Source: Mycobacteroides sp. CBMA 271 (lineage in GTDB: Bacteria > Actinomycetota > Actinomycetes > Mycobacteriales > Mycobacteriaceae). Taken from it: a DNA stretch of 64,000 nt. This document shows positions 1 to 8,332 of the stretch, one piece after another (within the stretch, counting starts at the first letter, position 1; each line of letters starts with the position of its first letter). The stretch covers positions 169,546 through 233,545 of the forward strand of contig NZ_VTHB01000006.1 of the NCBI RefSeq assembly GCF_009729205.1, in the 5' to 3' direction. The translations under genes were made by a program, and so were the position numbers. A model generated the notes under the pieces. It was not told the origin of the DNA. It saw only the letters and a list, made by a program, of their open reading frames with translations, and did no database searches.

Positions 1-555
1 CTGCCATTCGACCAGCAGAGCAAGCTATTGATCGATGTGCTGCGCCGGACCAACGAAGCGCCCTGTGCGGAAACCCGCATCATCACTGAAAGTGTTGTGC
101 CACTCCTTAAGAACCGCCCGCAACGCGCGGGCTCACCGTGGGGGGCGTTCCATGCTGTCTCGGTGAAGGATCCGTGTGCGGGACTATCGGCCATCGCAAA
201 CAACCAGAAAGTGACGTTGTCCGGGTTCAGCAGATCCCCTTGGCGATGCGAGTTCGTCATTGCCGACCAGCAGAAGGACGATGATCGGGTGATCGAACTG
301 AACGCGCACCCCTCGGCATCGTTCGATAAGCCCTACTCGGGTAGTAAGACGACTGTCGACGGACACGCCGCCATCCAGTCGGCCTTCGGATCGCGTTGCA
401 ATATTCAAGTGGCGGTGGGCGATCCAGCCGATGGGTACACCTATGAGCCCATCGGAGATCCCAAATTGTGGACCAACGCCATCGACGTGACCGCGGCATC
501 GTGTGAGACCGCGACGAGCACCGCGCGTGAAGCCGCGCGAGCGTTTCTCGGATAG
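1..555 (+). CDS. Partial exported protein, DUF3558-like (5' end outside window)
   Basis: The frame is open from the first base, so the true start lies upstream; a TTG at 28 is only an internal codon. The visible 184 residues hold five cysteines, in the contexts PCAE, DPCAGL, WRCEF, SRCNI and ASCET. The DPCAGL motif recalls DUF3558-type mycobacterial lipoproteins and extracytoplasmic sensor domains, whose cysteines pair as disulfides. No signal peptide can be seen because the N-terminus is missing. It converges on the SDR gene that ends at 561. The family assignment rests on one short motif and composition, so function stays unknown. Confidence 0.65.
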   Translation: MPFDQQSKLLIDVLRRTNEAPCAETRIITESVVPLLKNRPQRAGSPWGAFHAVSVKDPCAGLSAIANNQKVTLSGFSRSPWRCEFVIADQQKDDDRVIELNAHPSASFDKPYSGSKTTVDGHAAIQSAFGSRCNIQVAVGDPADGYTYEPIGDPKLWTNAIDVTAASCETATSTAREAARAFLG

Positions 556-560
556 CGGCG

Positions 561-1391
561 CTACCTCTGTGTGCTGCCCGCATCGACCGGCAGCGCCACC
601 GACGTGATGTACCGGGCCTCGTCCGAAGCCAGGAACAGCGACGCATTCGCGATGTCCACGGGTTCCACCCAAGGCACGTCGAGCATGTTCATGGTCTTGG
701 CCGCCACCGCGAACTCGTCTCGAGTGGGTTCTTCGAGGTCGGGTCGAAACATCCGTCGCACATGATTGTTCTGGATCATCGGGGTGTCGACGTTGGTGGG
801 GTGCACGGTGTTGACGCGGATCTTGTGCGTCGCCAGCTCGGTGGCAAGTGAGCGCATGAGGCCGACTACTCCGTGTTTGGCGGCGACGTAGTGGGAGACC
901 CCGACCAGTCCGCGCAGCCCGGCAATGGAACTCACCAGCACCATCGAGCCGCCTCCGCGGGCAATCAGGTGCGGAGTGGCGGCGCGGGTGGTGTGCCACA
1001 CCCCGGTCAGGTTGACGTCAAGCATTGCCTGCCAGGCATTTTCGGGCATATCTATCAGCAGGCTGCTGGAGGTGATACCGGCGGTGGCGCACACGATGTC
1101 GAGCCCACCGAATTCGGCGACCGCATCGGTGGTGAAGGTTTCGACGGCGCGCAGATTGCGTACGTCGACAACCCCCGGGATGACCCGACGTCCATGGGAT
1201 TCCACCAGATCGGCAGTCCTATCGAGGTCCTCGCGGGTGGCCGGCGGCGTGAGAGTGGTGTGCACCGGGGCGCAGATGTCGAGCGCGATGATGTCTGCAC
1301 CCTCCTGCGCGAAACGCACCGCCTGGGCGCGTCCGATACCTCGTGCGGCCCCGGTCACCAGGGCCACCTTGCCTGCCAATCGTCCTGTCAC
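561..1391 (-). CDS. Mycofactocin-type short-chain dehydrogenase (SDR)
   Basis: A 276-residue classical SDR. The N-terminal dinucleotide motif TGAARGIG (about residues 14-21) is followed by the acidic IALD strand. An insert (PATREDLDRT, about residues 51-60) is characteristic of the mycofactocin-coupled SDR subfamily, in which NADH stays bound and electrons leave through mycofactocin. The catalytic YVAAK motif is near residue 168, with a serine in the preceding SSIAG. It lies one base downstream of a second SDR and ends a minus-strand operon behind a Baeyer-Villiger monooxygenase. Likely substrates are secondary alcohols whose ketones feed that monooxygenase (inference). The subfamily call rests on the insert. 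Confidence 0.88.
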   Translation of the reverse strand: MTGRLAGKVALVTGAARGIGRAQAVRFAQEGADIIALDICAPVHTTLTPPATREDLDRTADLVESHGRRVIPGVVDVRNLRAVETFTTDAVAEFGGLDIVCATAGITSSSLLIDMPENAWQAMLDVNLTGVWHTTRAATPHLIARGGGSMVLVSSIAGLRGLVGVSHYVAAKHGVVGLMRSLATELATHKIRVNTVHPTNVDTPMIQNNHVRRMFRPDLEEPTRDEFAVAAKTMNMLDVPWVEPVDIANASLFLASDEARYITSVALPVDAGSTQR

Positions 1392-1392
1392 G

Positions 1393-2187
1393 TCACGCCT
1401 TCTGGGTCAAGCCGGCGTCGACCACCAGCTGGGTGCCGGTGATGTACCGCGCCTCGTCTGAGGCCAGGAAGACCACTGCATTGCTGATGTCCACCGCCTC
1501 CACCCACGGCACAGGCAACAAGGTGCGGGCGGCGAGCGCCTCGGCCGCGTCGGATTCGGTGGGATTCTCCAGGTCCGGCCGCAACCGCGCGATGACCTCG
1601 GGATTGAGAATCATCCCGGTGTTGACCGCACCGGGATGCACGGTGTTTACCCGGATACCCAGCGGTCCAAGCTCATTGGCGGCAGTTCGGGCCAGACCGA
1701 CGACGGCATGCTTGCTGGCGGTGTAATGGGTCGTGTTGGCTGTGCCCTTGAGGCCATTGGTGGAACTGATGATGACTACGGAACCGCCGTTGGTCAGATG
1801 GGGCAGCCCGGCCTTGACGGTGTGTAGAACGCCGGTCAGGTTCACGTCCAGTGCGCGACGCCAAGCATCCTCGGTGAGCTCCCACGACGGGGCGAGCCCC
1901 TCGTAGATCCCGGCGTTGGCGACCACTACGTCCAGCCGCCCCAGCACCTGGACACCGACGTCCACGGCTTGCGTGAGCGCCTCGGGATCGCGCACATCGG
2001 CGAAACCCGGAACGCAGCGCCGGCCACGGTATTCGACCTCTTTGACGGTGTCAGCCAGCTCGGAGGTGCCGGGCAGGTCGATGGCGACGATGTCGGCGCC
2101 CTCGTCGGCCAGGCGTTCGCAATGGGTGCGGCCCATGCCCTTACCGGCGCCGGTGACCACGGCGACCCGCCCATGCAGTCGCGTCAT
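1393..2187 (-). CDS. Mycofactocin-type short-chain dehydrogenase (SDR)
   Basis: A 264-residue SDR paralogous to the next gene in the operon. TGAGKGMG sits near residues 12-19, NAG near 90, a serine in ISSTNG and the catalytic YTASK near 160. The segment between strands 2 and 3 is expanded as in mycofactocin-coupled SDRs but is shorter than in its neighbour. Its ATG overlaps the stop codon of the upstream monooxygenase by four bases (ATGA), so the two are probably translationally coupled. A role in alcohol/ketone interconversion ahead of Baeyer-Villiger oxidation is inferred from this coupling. Confidence 0.87.
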   Translation of the reverse strand: MTRLHGRVAVVTGAGKGMGRTHCERLADEGADIVAIDLPGTSELADTVKEVEYRGRRCVPGFADVRDPEALTQAVDVGVQVLGRLDVVVANAGIYEGLAPSWELTEDAWRRALDVNLTGVLHTVKAGLPHLTNGGSVVIISSTNGLKGTANTTHYTASKHAVVGLARTAANELGPLGIRVNTVHPGAVNTGMILNPEVIARLRPDLENPTESDAAEALAARTLLPVPWVEAVDISNAVVFLASDEARYITGTQLVVDAGLTQKA

Positions 2188-3797
2188 GCGTTGCTCCCGG
2201 TGAGAGTGAACCCCTTGTATCCGCTGGCGGCCACCTCGGAGCAGATGGCCCCGTACACGCCGAAGCCGCCGATGAATGGCATGAAAACCCTTGGCTTGCC
2301 GGGGATGTTCGCGCCGAGATACCAGGAGTTAGCCTGCGGAAACATGGTGGACGCCGCGCGCTGATTGCACTCACTCACCCAATCGGTGACGGCCTGCGGT
2401 TCGGCCTCGACGGTCGAGAAGCCGTGCTCGGTCATGTGGTTCAGCAGATCACCGATCCAGTCGACGTGTTGTTCGGCGCCCAGCACCATGTTGGCGAGCA
2501 CCGACGGGCTGCCCGGGCCAGTGACGATGAACAAGTTGGGGAACCCGTCGACGCCTAGGCCCAGATAGGTGCGCGGTCCCGCGTGCCACGCATCCTTGAG
2601 TGGCTGGCCGGCACGGCCCTGGATGTCGATGCGGTTCAGCGAGCCGGTCATGGCGTCGAAACCGGTCGCGAAGATGAGCATGTCGAGGCCGTAGTGATGC
2701 TCGGTGGTGGTGATGCCGTGGCTGTCGATCGATTCGATCGGCGCGGCACGCAGGTCCACCACGTGCACGTTGTCACGGTTGTACGTTTGAAAGTAGTTGG
2801 TGTCGGTGCAGATTCGCTTGGTGCCGATGGGATGGTCCTGCGGGATGAGAACGTCGGCGACGGCGGGGTCGTCGATGACGGTGCGCACCTTCTCCTCGAA
2901 GAACAGCCGGGCCTCGTCGTTGGCCCTCATGTCGGTCGTCTGGTCCGGGAAGGTCTTTCCGAACAGCACTCCGCCTAGATTCCAACGGTTCTCGAACGCG
3001 GCCCGGCGTTCTTCGGCGGAGATGTCCAGGGTCTTTTGGGGATAGACCTGGTGTGGGGAGCCGCCACCGCTCTCCCGGGACTGCCGTCTGCGCTCGTCGT
3101 AGTTGGCCTTTGCCTCGGCGCGGCGCTCGGGTGTGATATCGGTATTGCCGGCGGGCACACTGTAATTCGCGGTGCGCTGGAAAACGTAAAGCTCCTTGGC
3201 CGTCTGCGCAGCGATCGGCACCAACTGGATGCCCGAGGACCCGGTTCCGATGACACCGACCCGCTTGCCGGTGAAATCGACGCCGGTGGAGGGCCAGTGT
3301 CCGGTGTGGTACAGCTCGCCGGCAAACGCATCAAGCCCCGGGATGTTGGGCATGTTCGCGGTCGATAGCGCGCCGGTGGCCATCACGCAGAACCGTGCGG
3401 TGACCTCGTCGCCCTGTTCCGTGCGTACCGTCCAGAGCGCGCTGTCCTCGTCGAGGACCGCCGAGGCGACCCGGGTATTGCAGTGGATGTCGCGGCGCAG
3501 ATCGAATCGGTCGGCGACGTGGTTGATGTAGCGCAGGATCTCCTCTTGGGTGGCGTACTTCTCCGTCCAATCCCAATCCTGTTGCAGTTCATCGGAGAAC
3601 GAGTAGGAGTAGTCGATGCTCTCGACATCGCAGCGCGCGCCCGGGTAGCGGTTGAAGAACCAGGTGCCGCCCACATCCGAGCCCGCCTCGAACACGATCG
3701 CCGAGAGCCCTTGCGACCGCAGCCGGTACAGGGCGTACAGCCCGGCGAAGCCGGCGCCGACCACCACCACATCGAAGTTCTTCACGAGGGCTTTCAC
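2184..3797 (-). CDS. Baeyer-Villiger monooxygenase (flavin-containing, class B)
   Basis: A 537-residue FAD- and NADPH-dependent monooxygenase that inserts oxygen next to a ketone to give an ester or lactone. The FAD motif GAGFAG is near residues 16-21 and is followed by GGTWFFNRYPGARCD, typical of cyclohexanone-monooxygenase relatives. The BVMO fingerprint F-A-G-x3-H-x3-W-P is intact (FAGELYHTGHWP) and lies before the NADPH motif GTGSSG. FATGFD near the C-terminal third is also typical. It is the first gene of a minus-strand operon with two SDRs and is divergent from the HsaA-like gene. The ATG at 3797 is preceded by no strong Shine-Dalgarno. Substrate unknown; a cyclic or steroid-type ketone fits the neighbourhood. 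Confidence 0.9.
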   Translation of the reverse strand: MKALVKNFDVVVVGAGFAGLYALYRLRSQGLSAIVFEAGSDVGGTWFFNRYPGARCDVESIDYSYSFSDELQQDWDWTEKYATQEEILRYINHVADRFDLRRDIHCNTRVASAVLDEDSALWTVRTEQGDEVTARFCVMATGALSTANMPNIPGLDAFAGELYHTGHWPSTGVDFTGKRVGVIGTGSSGIQLVPIAAQTAKELYVFQRTANYSVPAGNTDITPERRAEAKANYDERRRQSRESGGGSPHQVYPQKTLDISAEERRAAFENRWNLGGVLFGKTFPDQTTDMRANDEARLFFEEKVRTVIDDPAVADVLIPQDHPIGTKRICTDTNYFQTYNRDNVHVVDLRAAPIESIDSHGITTTEHHYGLDMLIFATGFDAMTGSLNRIDIQGRAGQPLKDAWHAGPRTYLGLGVDGFPNLFIVTGPGSPSVLANMVLGAEQHVDWIGDLLNHMTEHGFSTVEAEPQAVTDWVSECNQRAASTMFPQANSWYLGANIPGKPRVFMPFIGGFGVYGAICSEVAASGYKGFTLTGSNA

Positions 3798-3915
3798 GAT
3801 TGGCCACGCTAGGGCGGCATTGCTTCCTGCCGGTGGCCCGTTCCCGGTGAACGGTCAATCGGATTCAACGGACCGCTGATCGGGAAAACGCCCTAGGAGA
3901 GGGTGTTGGCGGGTC

Positions 3916-3921
3916 CAATAT
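3916..3921 (+). promoter_or_regulatory. Candidate -10 box for a leaderless HsaA-like mRNA
   Basis: CAATAT stands seven bases before the ATG at 3929 and there is no Shine-Dalgarno at the usual distance. It matches the mycobacterial TANNNT box at A2 and T6 only, so support is weaker than for the other leaderless candidates. The divergent gap 3798-3928 also holds CCGTTC and GAACGG three bases apart around 3840-3855, which may be an operator. Confidence 0.35.
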
Positions 3922-3928
3922 CGACCGC

Positions 3929-5110
3929 ATGACCGAACGCGTAATCGATCGCATCAACGATCTCGCTGACCAACTACGTGAGCAGGCGTGGGAGGCGGAG
4001 AAGCTGGGGCAGCTCCCCGACGAGTCCGCCAAGATGCTCAGGGCCGCCGGACCCATCCGGCTGCTTCAGCCGAAGAAGCACGGTGGCTATGAGGTTCATC
4101 CTCGCGAGTTCGCCGAAACCGTGATGGCCACGGCGGCACTGGATCCGGCCTCGGGATGGATCTGTGGTGTCGTCGGCGTGCACCCATGGCAGGTTGCCTT
4201 CGCCGATCCGAAGGTCGCCGAGGAAATGTGGAGCGAGGACCAGGACATCTGGATGGCCTCCCCGTATGCGCCGACGGGTGTGGCCAAGCCCGTCGACGGC
4301 GGCTACCTCTTCAACGGACGCTGGCAGTTCAGCTCCGGCACCGATCACTGCGACTGGATCATCCTGGGCGCCATGCTCGGTGACGCCGACGGTAAGCCCA
4401 TCATGCCGCCGAAGATGCTGCACATGATCCTGCCGCGCAAGGACTATCAGATTGTCGAGGACTCCTGGAACGTGGTGGGTCTGCGGGGCACAGGTTCCAA
4501 GGACATCATCGTCAAGGACGCATTCGTCCCGTCGTACCGAGTGATGGACGGTGACGAGGTGATTGACGGCACCGCGCAGCGCAAGGCCGGGATGGCCGAA
4601 ACCCTCTACCGGATGCCGTGGTCGACGATGTTCCCGCTGGGTATCAGCTCGGCGGTGATCGGTATTGCCGAGGGTGCGCTGGCCGCGCACTTGGACTATC
4701 AGCGCGAGCGGGTTGGGGCTCAGGGCACCGCGGTCAAGGACGATCCGTATGTGCTCTTCGCGATCGGCGAGGCCGCCGCTGATATCAACGCCGCCCGCCA
4801 GGAGATCCTCGCGAACGTCGACAAGATCTGGGATTTGGTCGATTCCGGCAGGGACGTGTCGTTCGCGGACCGTGCCGCCGGCCGTCGTACCCAGGTGCGT
4901 GCCGCGTGGCGTGCCGTGATGGCCGTCGACCAGATCTTCTCCCGCTCCGGTGGGAATGCGATGCGGATGGACAAACCGCTGCAGCGGTATTGGCGTGACG
5001 CGCACACCGGACTGGCCCACGCCATCCACGTGCCGAGCACCGTGTTTCACGCGTCGGCACTCAGCTCGCTGGGTATCGAGCCGCAGGGTCCGTTGAGGTC
5101 GATGATCTGA
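3929..5110 (+). CDS. HsaA-like flavin-dependent monooxygenase (acyl-CoA dehydrogenase fold)
   Basis: A 393-residue protein close in length and motif order to HsaA, the oxygenase that hydroxylates the phenolic A ring of 3-HSA in cholesterol breakdown. Shared stretches include LLQPKKHGG near residue 45, IVGVH-like VVGVHPW, SSGTDHCDW near 135, VVGLRGTGS near 180 and QRYWRDAHTGLAHA near the C-terminus. Such enzymes use FMNH2 or FADH2 supplied by a separate reductase (HsaB), and none is visible nearby. Its TGA overlaps the ATG of the extradiol dioxygenase (TGATG), as expected for consecutive steps. It is probably a paralogue of the true HsaA with a related catechol-forming role; the substrate is not determined. 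Confidence 0.85.
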   Translation: MTERVIDRINDLADQLREQAWEAEKLGQLPDESAKMLRAAGPIRLLQPKKHGGYEVHPREFAETVMATAALDPASGWICGVVGVHPWQVAFADPKVAEEMWSEDQDIWMASPYAPTGVAKPVDGGYLFNGRWQFSSGTDHCDWIILGAMLGDADGKPIMPPKMLHMILPRKDYQIVEDSWNVVGLRGTGSKDIIVKDAFVPSYRVMDGDEVIDGTAQRKAGMAETLYRMPWSTMFPLGISSAVIGIAEGALAAHLDYQRERVGAQGTAVKDDPYVLFAIGEAAADINAARQEILANVDKIWDLVDSGRDVSFADRAAGRRTQVRAAWRAVMAVDQIFSRSGGNAMRMDKPLQRYWRDAHTGLAHAIHVPSTVFHASALSSLGIEPQGPLRSMI

Positions 5111-6015
5111 TGACGGACCTGAAGAGCTTGGGGTACATCACCGTCCAGACCCAGGACATGGACCGGTGGCGACACTTCGCCTTGCGGGTGCTGGGCTTCG
5201 CCGAGGGCAGCGGTCCCGATCCGGACGCGCTGTACCTGCGGATGGATGAACGCGCTGCCCGCATCGTCGTGGTGCCGGGTGAGAGCGACCAGGTAGTGAC
5301 GGTCGGCTGGGAGGTCCGCGACGGCCAGGCGCTGCGCAACGTCGTGGCGGCAGTAGAAGGATCCGGCACCGCCGTCAAGCAGCTGTCCCTGGAGGAGGCC
5401 GACGCCCGCCGGGTCGAAGAGGTGGTGACCTTCACCGATCCCGTCGGCACCACCGTCGAGGTGTTCCACGGACCGGTGTTGGACCACAGCCCGGTGGTGA
5501 CCCCGTTCGGTGCCCGGTTCGTCACCGGCGCGCAGGGGCTGGGGCATGTGGTGCTGCCGGTCACCGACCTGAACGGTGCATTCTCCTTCTATACGGAGGT
5601 GCTGGGTTTCCGGCCGCGGGGAGCGTTCCGCATCCCCGCACCGCCGGAGTTCGGTCCGGTGCGCGTGCGATTCCTAGGCATCAATGAGCGCCACCACAGC
5701 CTCGCGTTGTGCCCTGCGCCGCATGGTGGTGCGCCGGGTCTGGTGCATGTGATGGTCGAGGTGGACAGCCTGGATGCCGTGGGGCAGGCCCTGGATCGGG
5801 TGCTCAAATCGGACTCATCCCTCTCCTCCTCGTTGGGCAGACACACCAACGACAAGATGGTGTCCTTCTACGTGCGGGCACCCGGCGGCTGGGATATCGA
5901 GTTCGGCACCGAGGGCATGCGGGTCGACGAAAGCTATTACACCGCAGAGGAAATCACTGCGGACAGTTACTGGGGTCACGACTGGTCAGGCAGTGAGCCG
6001 CTGGCCGCCATGTAG
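5110..6015 (+). CDS. HsaC/BphC-like extradiol dioxygenase
   Basis: A 301-residue two-domain vicinal-oxygen-chelate protein, the size of HsaC and BphC, which cleave catechols meta to the hydroxyls using Fe(II). The extradiol signature is complete: GRHTND, then a hydrophobic-Tyr pair, A-P-G-G and a Glu three residues on (about residues 237-260). Expected iron ligands are the His in GLGHVVLP near 143, the His of GRHTND, and the Glu of DIEFG. Coupling to the HsaA-like gene by TGATG suggests the hydroxylated product is its substrate. A meta-cleavage hydrolase of the HsaD type is not found nearby. Confidence 0.88.
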   Translation: MTDLKSLGYITVQTQDMDRWRHFALRVLGFAEGSGPDPDALYLRMDERAARIVVVPGESDQVVTVGWEVRDGQALRNVVAAVEGSGTAVKQLSLEEADARRVEEVVTFTDPVGTTVEVFHGPVLDHSPVVTPFGARFVTGAQGLGHVVLPVTDLNGAFSFYTEVLGFRPRGAFRIPAPPEFGPVRVRFLGINERHHSLALCPAPHGGAPGLVHVMVEVDSLDAVGQALDRVLKSDSSLSSSLGRHTNDKMVSFYVRAPGGWDIEFGTEGMRVDESYYTAEEITADSYWGHDWSGSEPLAAM

Positions 6016-6027
6016 CCCTCCGATTTT

Positions 6028-6090
6028 CGCCAAACAGACGCTTGGTGCACGCACATCGCAGGATGCGCGTGCACCAAGCGTCTGTTGGCG
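6028..6090 (+). terminator. Long intergenic hairpin after the extradiol dioxygenase gene
   Basis: Arms 6028-6052 and 6067-6090 are complementary over 24-25 bases with a single one-base slip, around a 14-base loop. No run of T follows, as is common for mycobacterial hairpin terminators. It lies 13 bases after the dioxygenase stop and before the IclR gene, so termination is the simplest reading; a dispersed palindromic repeat is the alternative. Confidence 0.6.
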
Positions 6091-6140
6091 TTTGTGACCT
6101 AGCCAGGGTTGTGTCGGCCGACACAGTCATGGTACAAACA

Positions 6141-6165
6141 GTCATATGACTAATAGTTATATGTG
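6141..6165. promoter_or_regulatory. Candidate IclR operator
   Basis: A perfect 10-base palindrome GTCATATGAC (6141-6150) is followed by a near copy GTTATATGTGAC (6156-6167). Both lie just upstream of the IclR coding start at 6196, where autoregulation is usual. There is no footprint evidence. Confidence 0.4.
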
Positions 6166-6195
6166 ACCGAGACCCCAACGCCGTGGGAGAGCGAC

Positions 6196-7041
6196 ATGAC
6201 CATCACCGCCGATTCGGCTACCCCGAGCGCCGTCATTGACCGGGTATCCCTGCTGCTGGACGCCTTTGACGGCCCCGGGCGGCTGACGCTGGCGCAGCTC
6301 GTACGCCGGACCGGTCTGCCCCGCTCGTCCGTGCATCGCATGTTGGAGCGGCTGGTACAGCTGCGCTGGCTCCGGCGCGATGGCCGCGACTACGAACTGG
6401 GTACGCGCCTGGTCGAGCTGGGCTCCCTCGCGGTGCATCAAGACCGGCTGCACGCGGCCGCGCTGCCGATGCTGCATGAGCTGCATCGCGCCACCGGGCT
6501 CGTGGTGCACCTCTCGATCCTCGATGGGTCGGACGTCGTGTATTTGGAGAAGATCGGTGCCGGGATGGGTGCCGCCGTTGCCACTCGCGTCGGTGGTCGG
6601 CAGCCGGCGCACTGTACGGCCTCGGGCAAGGCAATCTTGGCGTATCAGGGTGAGGCTCTCGACGGGTTCGAGTCGCTGGCCCGCAAGACGCGCTACTCCA
6701 TAGGTTCGGCGGCACAGCTGCGACCGGAGCTGGACAAGGTTCGTGGGCACGGCGTCGCCTTCGATCGCGAGGAGCTGCAGCCGGGTATCGGCTGCGTCGC
6801 GGCCCCGATTGGCAGCATCGGCGACGCCGTAGCCGCGGTGTCGGTCAGTGGACCGATGCAGCGCATGACATTCGATCAGCGCCTGGTGGCGCCGGTGCGG
6901 ATGACGGCCATGGGTATCTGGCGCAACGTCGAGAACGGACCCTCCCGGGTGGCCCCTGCCCTGCAGCCGATCCGGCCACTGCGGTGCGCCCCTTCGCCTG
7001 CTCGTCGTGACGTGCCTTCGCGCTCACTGCAATACGCGTGA
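6196..7041 (+). CDS. IclR-family transcriptional regulator
   Basis: A 281-residue regulator with an N-terminal winged helix (LTLAQLVRRTGLPRSSVHRML, about residues 34-54) and a C-terminal effector-binding GAF-like domain. AHCTASGKAILA and FDREEL are hallmarks of IclR. The ATG at 6196 is preferred over the upstream GTG at 6163 because GGGAGAG stands eight bases before it. The stop overlaps the GTG of the hydrolase gene by four bases (GTGA). IclR proteins usually sense aromatic or small organic acids and control neighbouring catabolic genes, so this is the likely regulator of the plus-strand genes here. The last 30 residues (Pro/Arg-rich) look unconserved. Confidence 0.9.
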   Translation: MTITADSATPSAVIDRVSLLLDAFDGPGRLTLAQLVRRTGLPRSSVHRMLERLVQLRWLRRDGRDYELGTRLVELGSLAVHQDRLHAAALPMLHELHRATGLVVHLSILDGSDVVYLEKIGAGMGAAVATRVGGRQPAHCTASGKAILAYQGEALDGFESLARKTRYSIGSAAQLRPELDKVRGHGVAFDREELQPGIGCVAAPIGSIGDAVAAVSVSGPMQRMTFDQRLVAPVRMTAMGIWRNVENGPSRVAPALQPIRPLRCAPSPARRDVPSRSLQYA

Positions 7042-7967
7042 CACTCGATTCGCAGATCGCGGCACTGCTTCCGGCGCTCAATGAGGGCTTTCCGCGCGTC
7101 GAAATGATGACGGGAGCCAAGGCCCGCGCCGCCATTCGTGCCCGATATGTTCCCCCCGCAGATCCGGTGCCGGTGCGTTCGGTGACCGACGAGGCTGCCT
7201 CCGGCCCCGGTGGTGAGATACCAATCCGGGTCTACCGCCCCCAAGCGCCGGGCCCGTTACCCACGATCGTCTTCGCTCATGGTGGTGGATTCGTGTTCTG
7301 CGACATGGACTCCCATGACGGACTGTGTCGCCTGCTTGCCAACCAGATGCCCGCGGTGATCGTGTCCGTCGACTACCGGCGGGCCCCGGAGCATCGGTGG
7401 CCGGCGGCCGCCGAGGATATGTTCCTTGCGACGTGCTGGGCGGTGCGCAATGTGCGCTCGCTGGGTGGCGACCCCAAGCGCGTGATCGTCTGCGGCGACA
7501 GCGCCGGCGGAAATCTGGCCGCCGTCACGGCGTTGATGGCCCGGGATATGGGCGGACCCTCGATAGCGGCCCAGATCTTGATCTACCCGGTCTTGGATGC
7601 AGACTTCGACACTCACTCCTATCGCGAGTATGGGAAGGGCTACTACAACACCCGGGCCGCGATGCAGTGGTACTGGGATCAGTACCTGCCCGACAGCGCG
7701 CTACGCACCCACCCGTACGCGGCGCCGTTGCGCGCAGACCTGGCTAACCTGGCTCCCGCGGTGGTCGTCACGGCGCGATATGACCCGCCATGCACCGAGG
7801 GCGAGGCTTATGCGAGTGCGCTCAAGGAAGCCGGGGTTCAGGTGCGTTATCGGCGGTACGACAACGCTATTCACGGGTTCTTGACGATGGCGAGTCTGGA
7901 CTTGGCCGGCGTGGCAATCGGGCGGCTATGTCGTGATGTCGACGAGCTGCTGGCGCCCGAATCGTAA
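7038..7967 (+). CDS. Alpha/beta hydrolase, hormone-sensitive-lipase type
   Basis: A 309-residue esterase of the HSL (LipH/LipN) family. The oxyanion motif HGGGF is near residue 80, the nucleophile elbow GDSAGG near 154, the acid D in ARYDPPCTEG near 250 and the catalytic His in NAIHGF near 280. Start is the GTG at 7038, overlapping the IclR stop. Such enzymes hydrolyse short-chain esters. In this setting an ester or lactone made by the neighbouring Baeyer-Villiger monooxygenase is a plausible substrate (inference). It is not of the MhpC/HsaD C-C hydrolase type, because the HGGG motif places it elsewhere. Confidence 0.9.
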   Translation: MTLDSQIAALLPALNEGFPRVEMMTGAKARAAIRARYVPPADPVPVRSVTDEAASGPGGEIPIRVYRPQAPGPLPTIVFAHGGGFVFCDMDSHDGLCRLLANQMPAVIVSVDYRRAPEHRWPAAAEDMFLATCWAVRNVRSLGGDPKRVIVCGDSAGGNLAAVTALMARDMGGPSIAAQILIYPVLDADFDTHSYREYGKGYYNTRAAMQWYWDQYLPDSALRTHPYAAPLRADLANLAPAVVVTARYDPPCTEGEAYASALKEAGVQVRYRRYDNAIHGFLTMASLDLAGVAIGRLCRDVDELLAPES

Positions 7968-8074
7968 TCACCAATCGCAATCCGCATGCCGAGCTGCGCT
8001 GCGGCGCCGAAGCTTCATGCGCGTTTGGCAGTTCGGCATGCGTATCTGGACGGGGCGTGTAGGGGACGTGGCTT

Positions 8075-8332
8075 TTAGACGCCGTACTCCTCGGCCAGGA
8101 CGGGTAGCCGCCCGCTACGGGCGGCATCCAGTATCGAGCCGCGCAATTCCGAGCAGACTAGGAACAGGCCGGTGCAGTCGCGCCGCTGTGGACACCGAGA
8201 CTCAGCCTCGGCGTTCCACTGCACACTGGTCTGCTGCCAGCTGCCCTTGCGTGCCAAGACCTCAGCGCCACAGCTCATGCAGCCGACAGGCACCATTGGC
8301 GAGTCCGCTAGGCGGTTGTCGGCGCGAATCAC
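8075..8332 (-). CDS. Small cysteine-rich protein coupled to the KshA-like gene
   Basis: An 85-residue protein with a CMSC pair near residues 18-21 and further cysteines near 47, 53 and 60; a metal or Fe-S site is possible but no known ferredoxin spacing is seen. Its GTG start overlaps the TGA of the KshA-like gene by four bases (GTGA), strong support for translation and for a linked role. I do not recognise the family. It could be an accessory or electron-carrier subunit of the Rieske oxygenase, or unrelated. Confidence 0.72.
   Translation of the reverse strand: MIRADNRLADSPMVPVGCMSCGAEVLARKGSWQQTSVQWNAEAESRCPQRRDCTGLFLVCSELRGSILDAARSGRLPVLAEEYGV

Noticed and set aside
3974..5050. A 358-residue frame antisense to the HsaA-like gene
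   Set aside because: Shadow frame; the plus-strand protein has clear family motifs.
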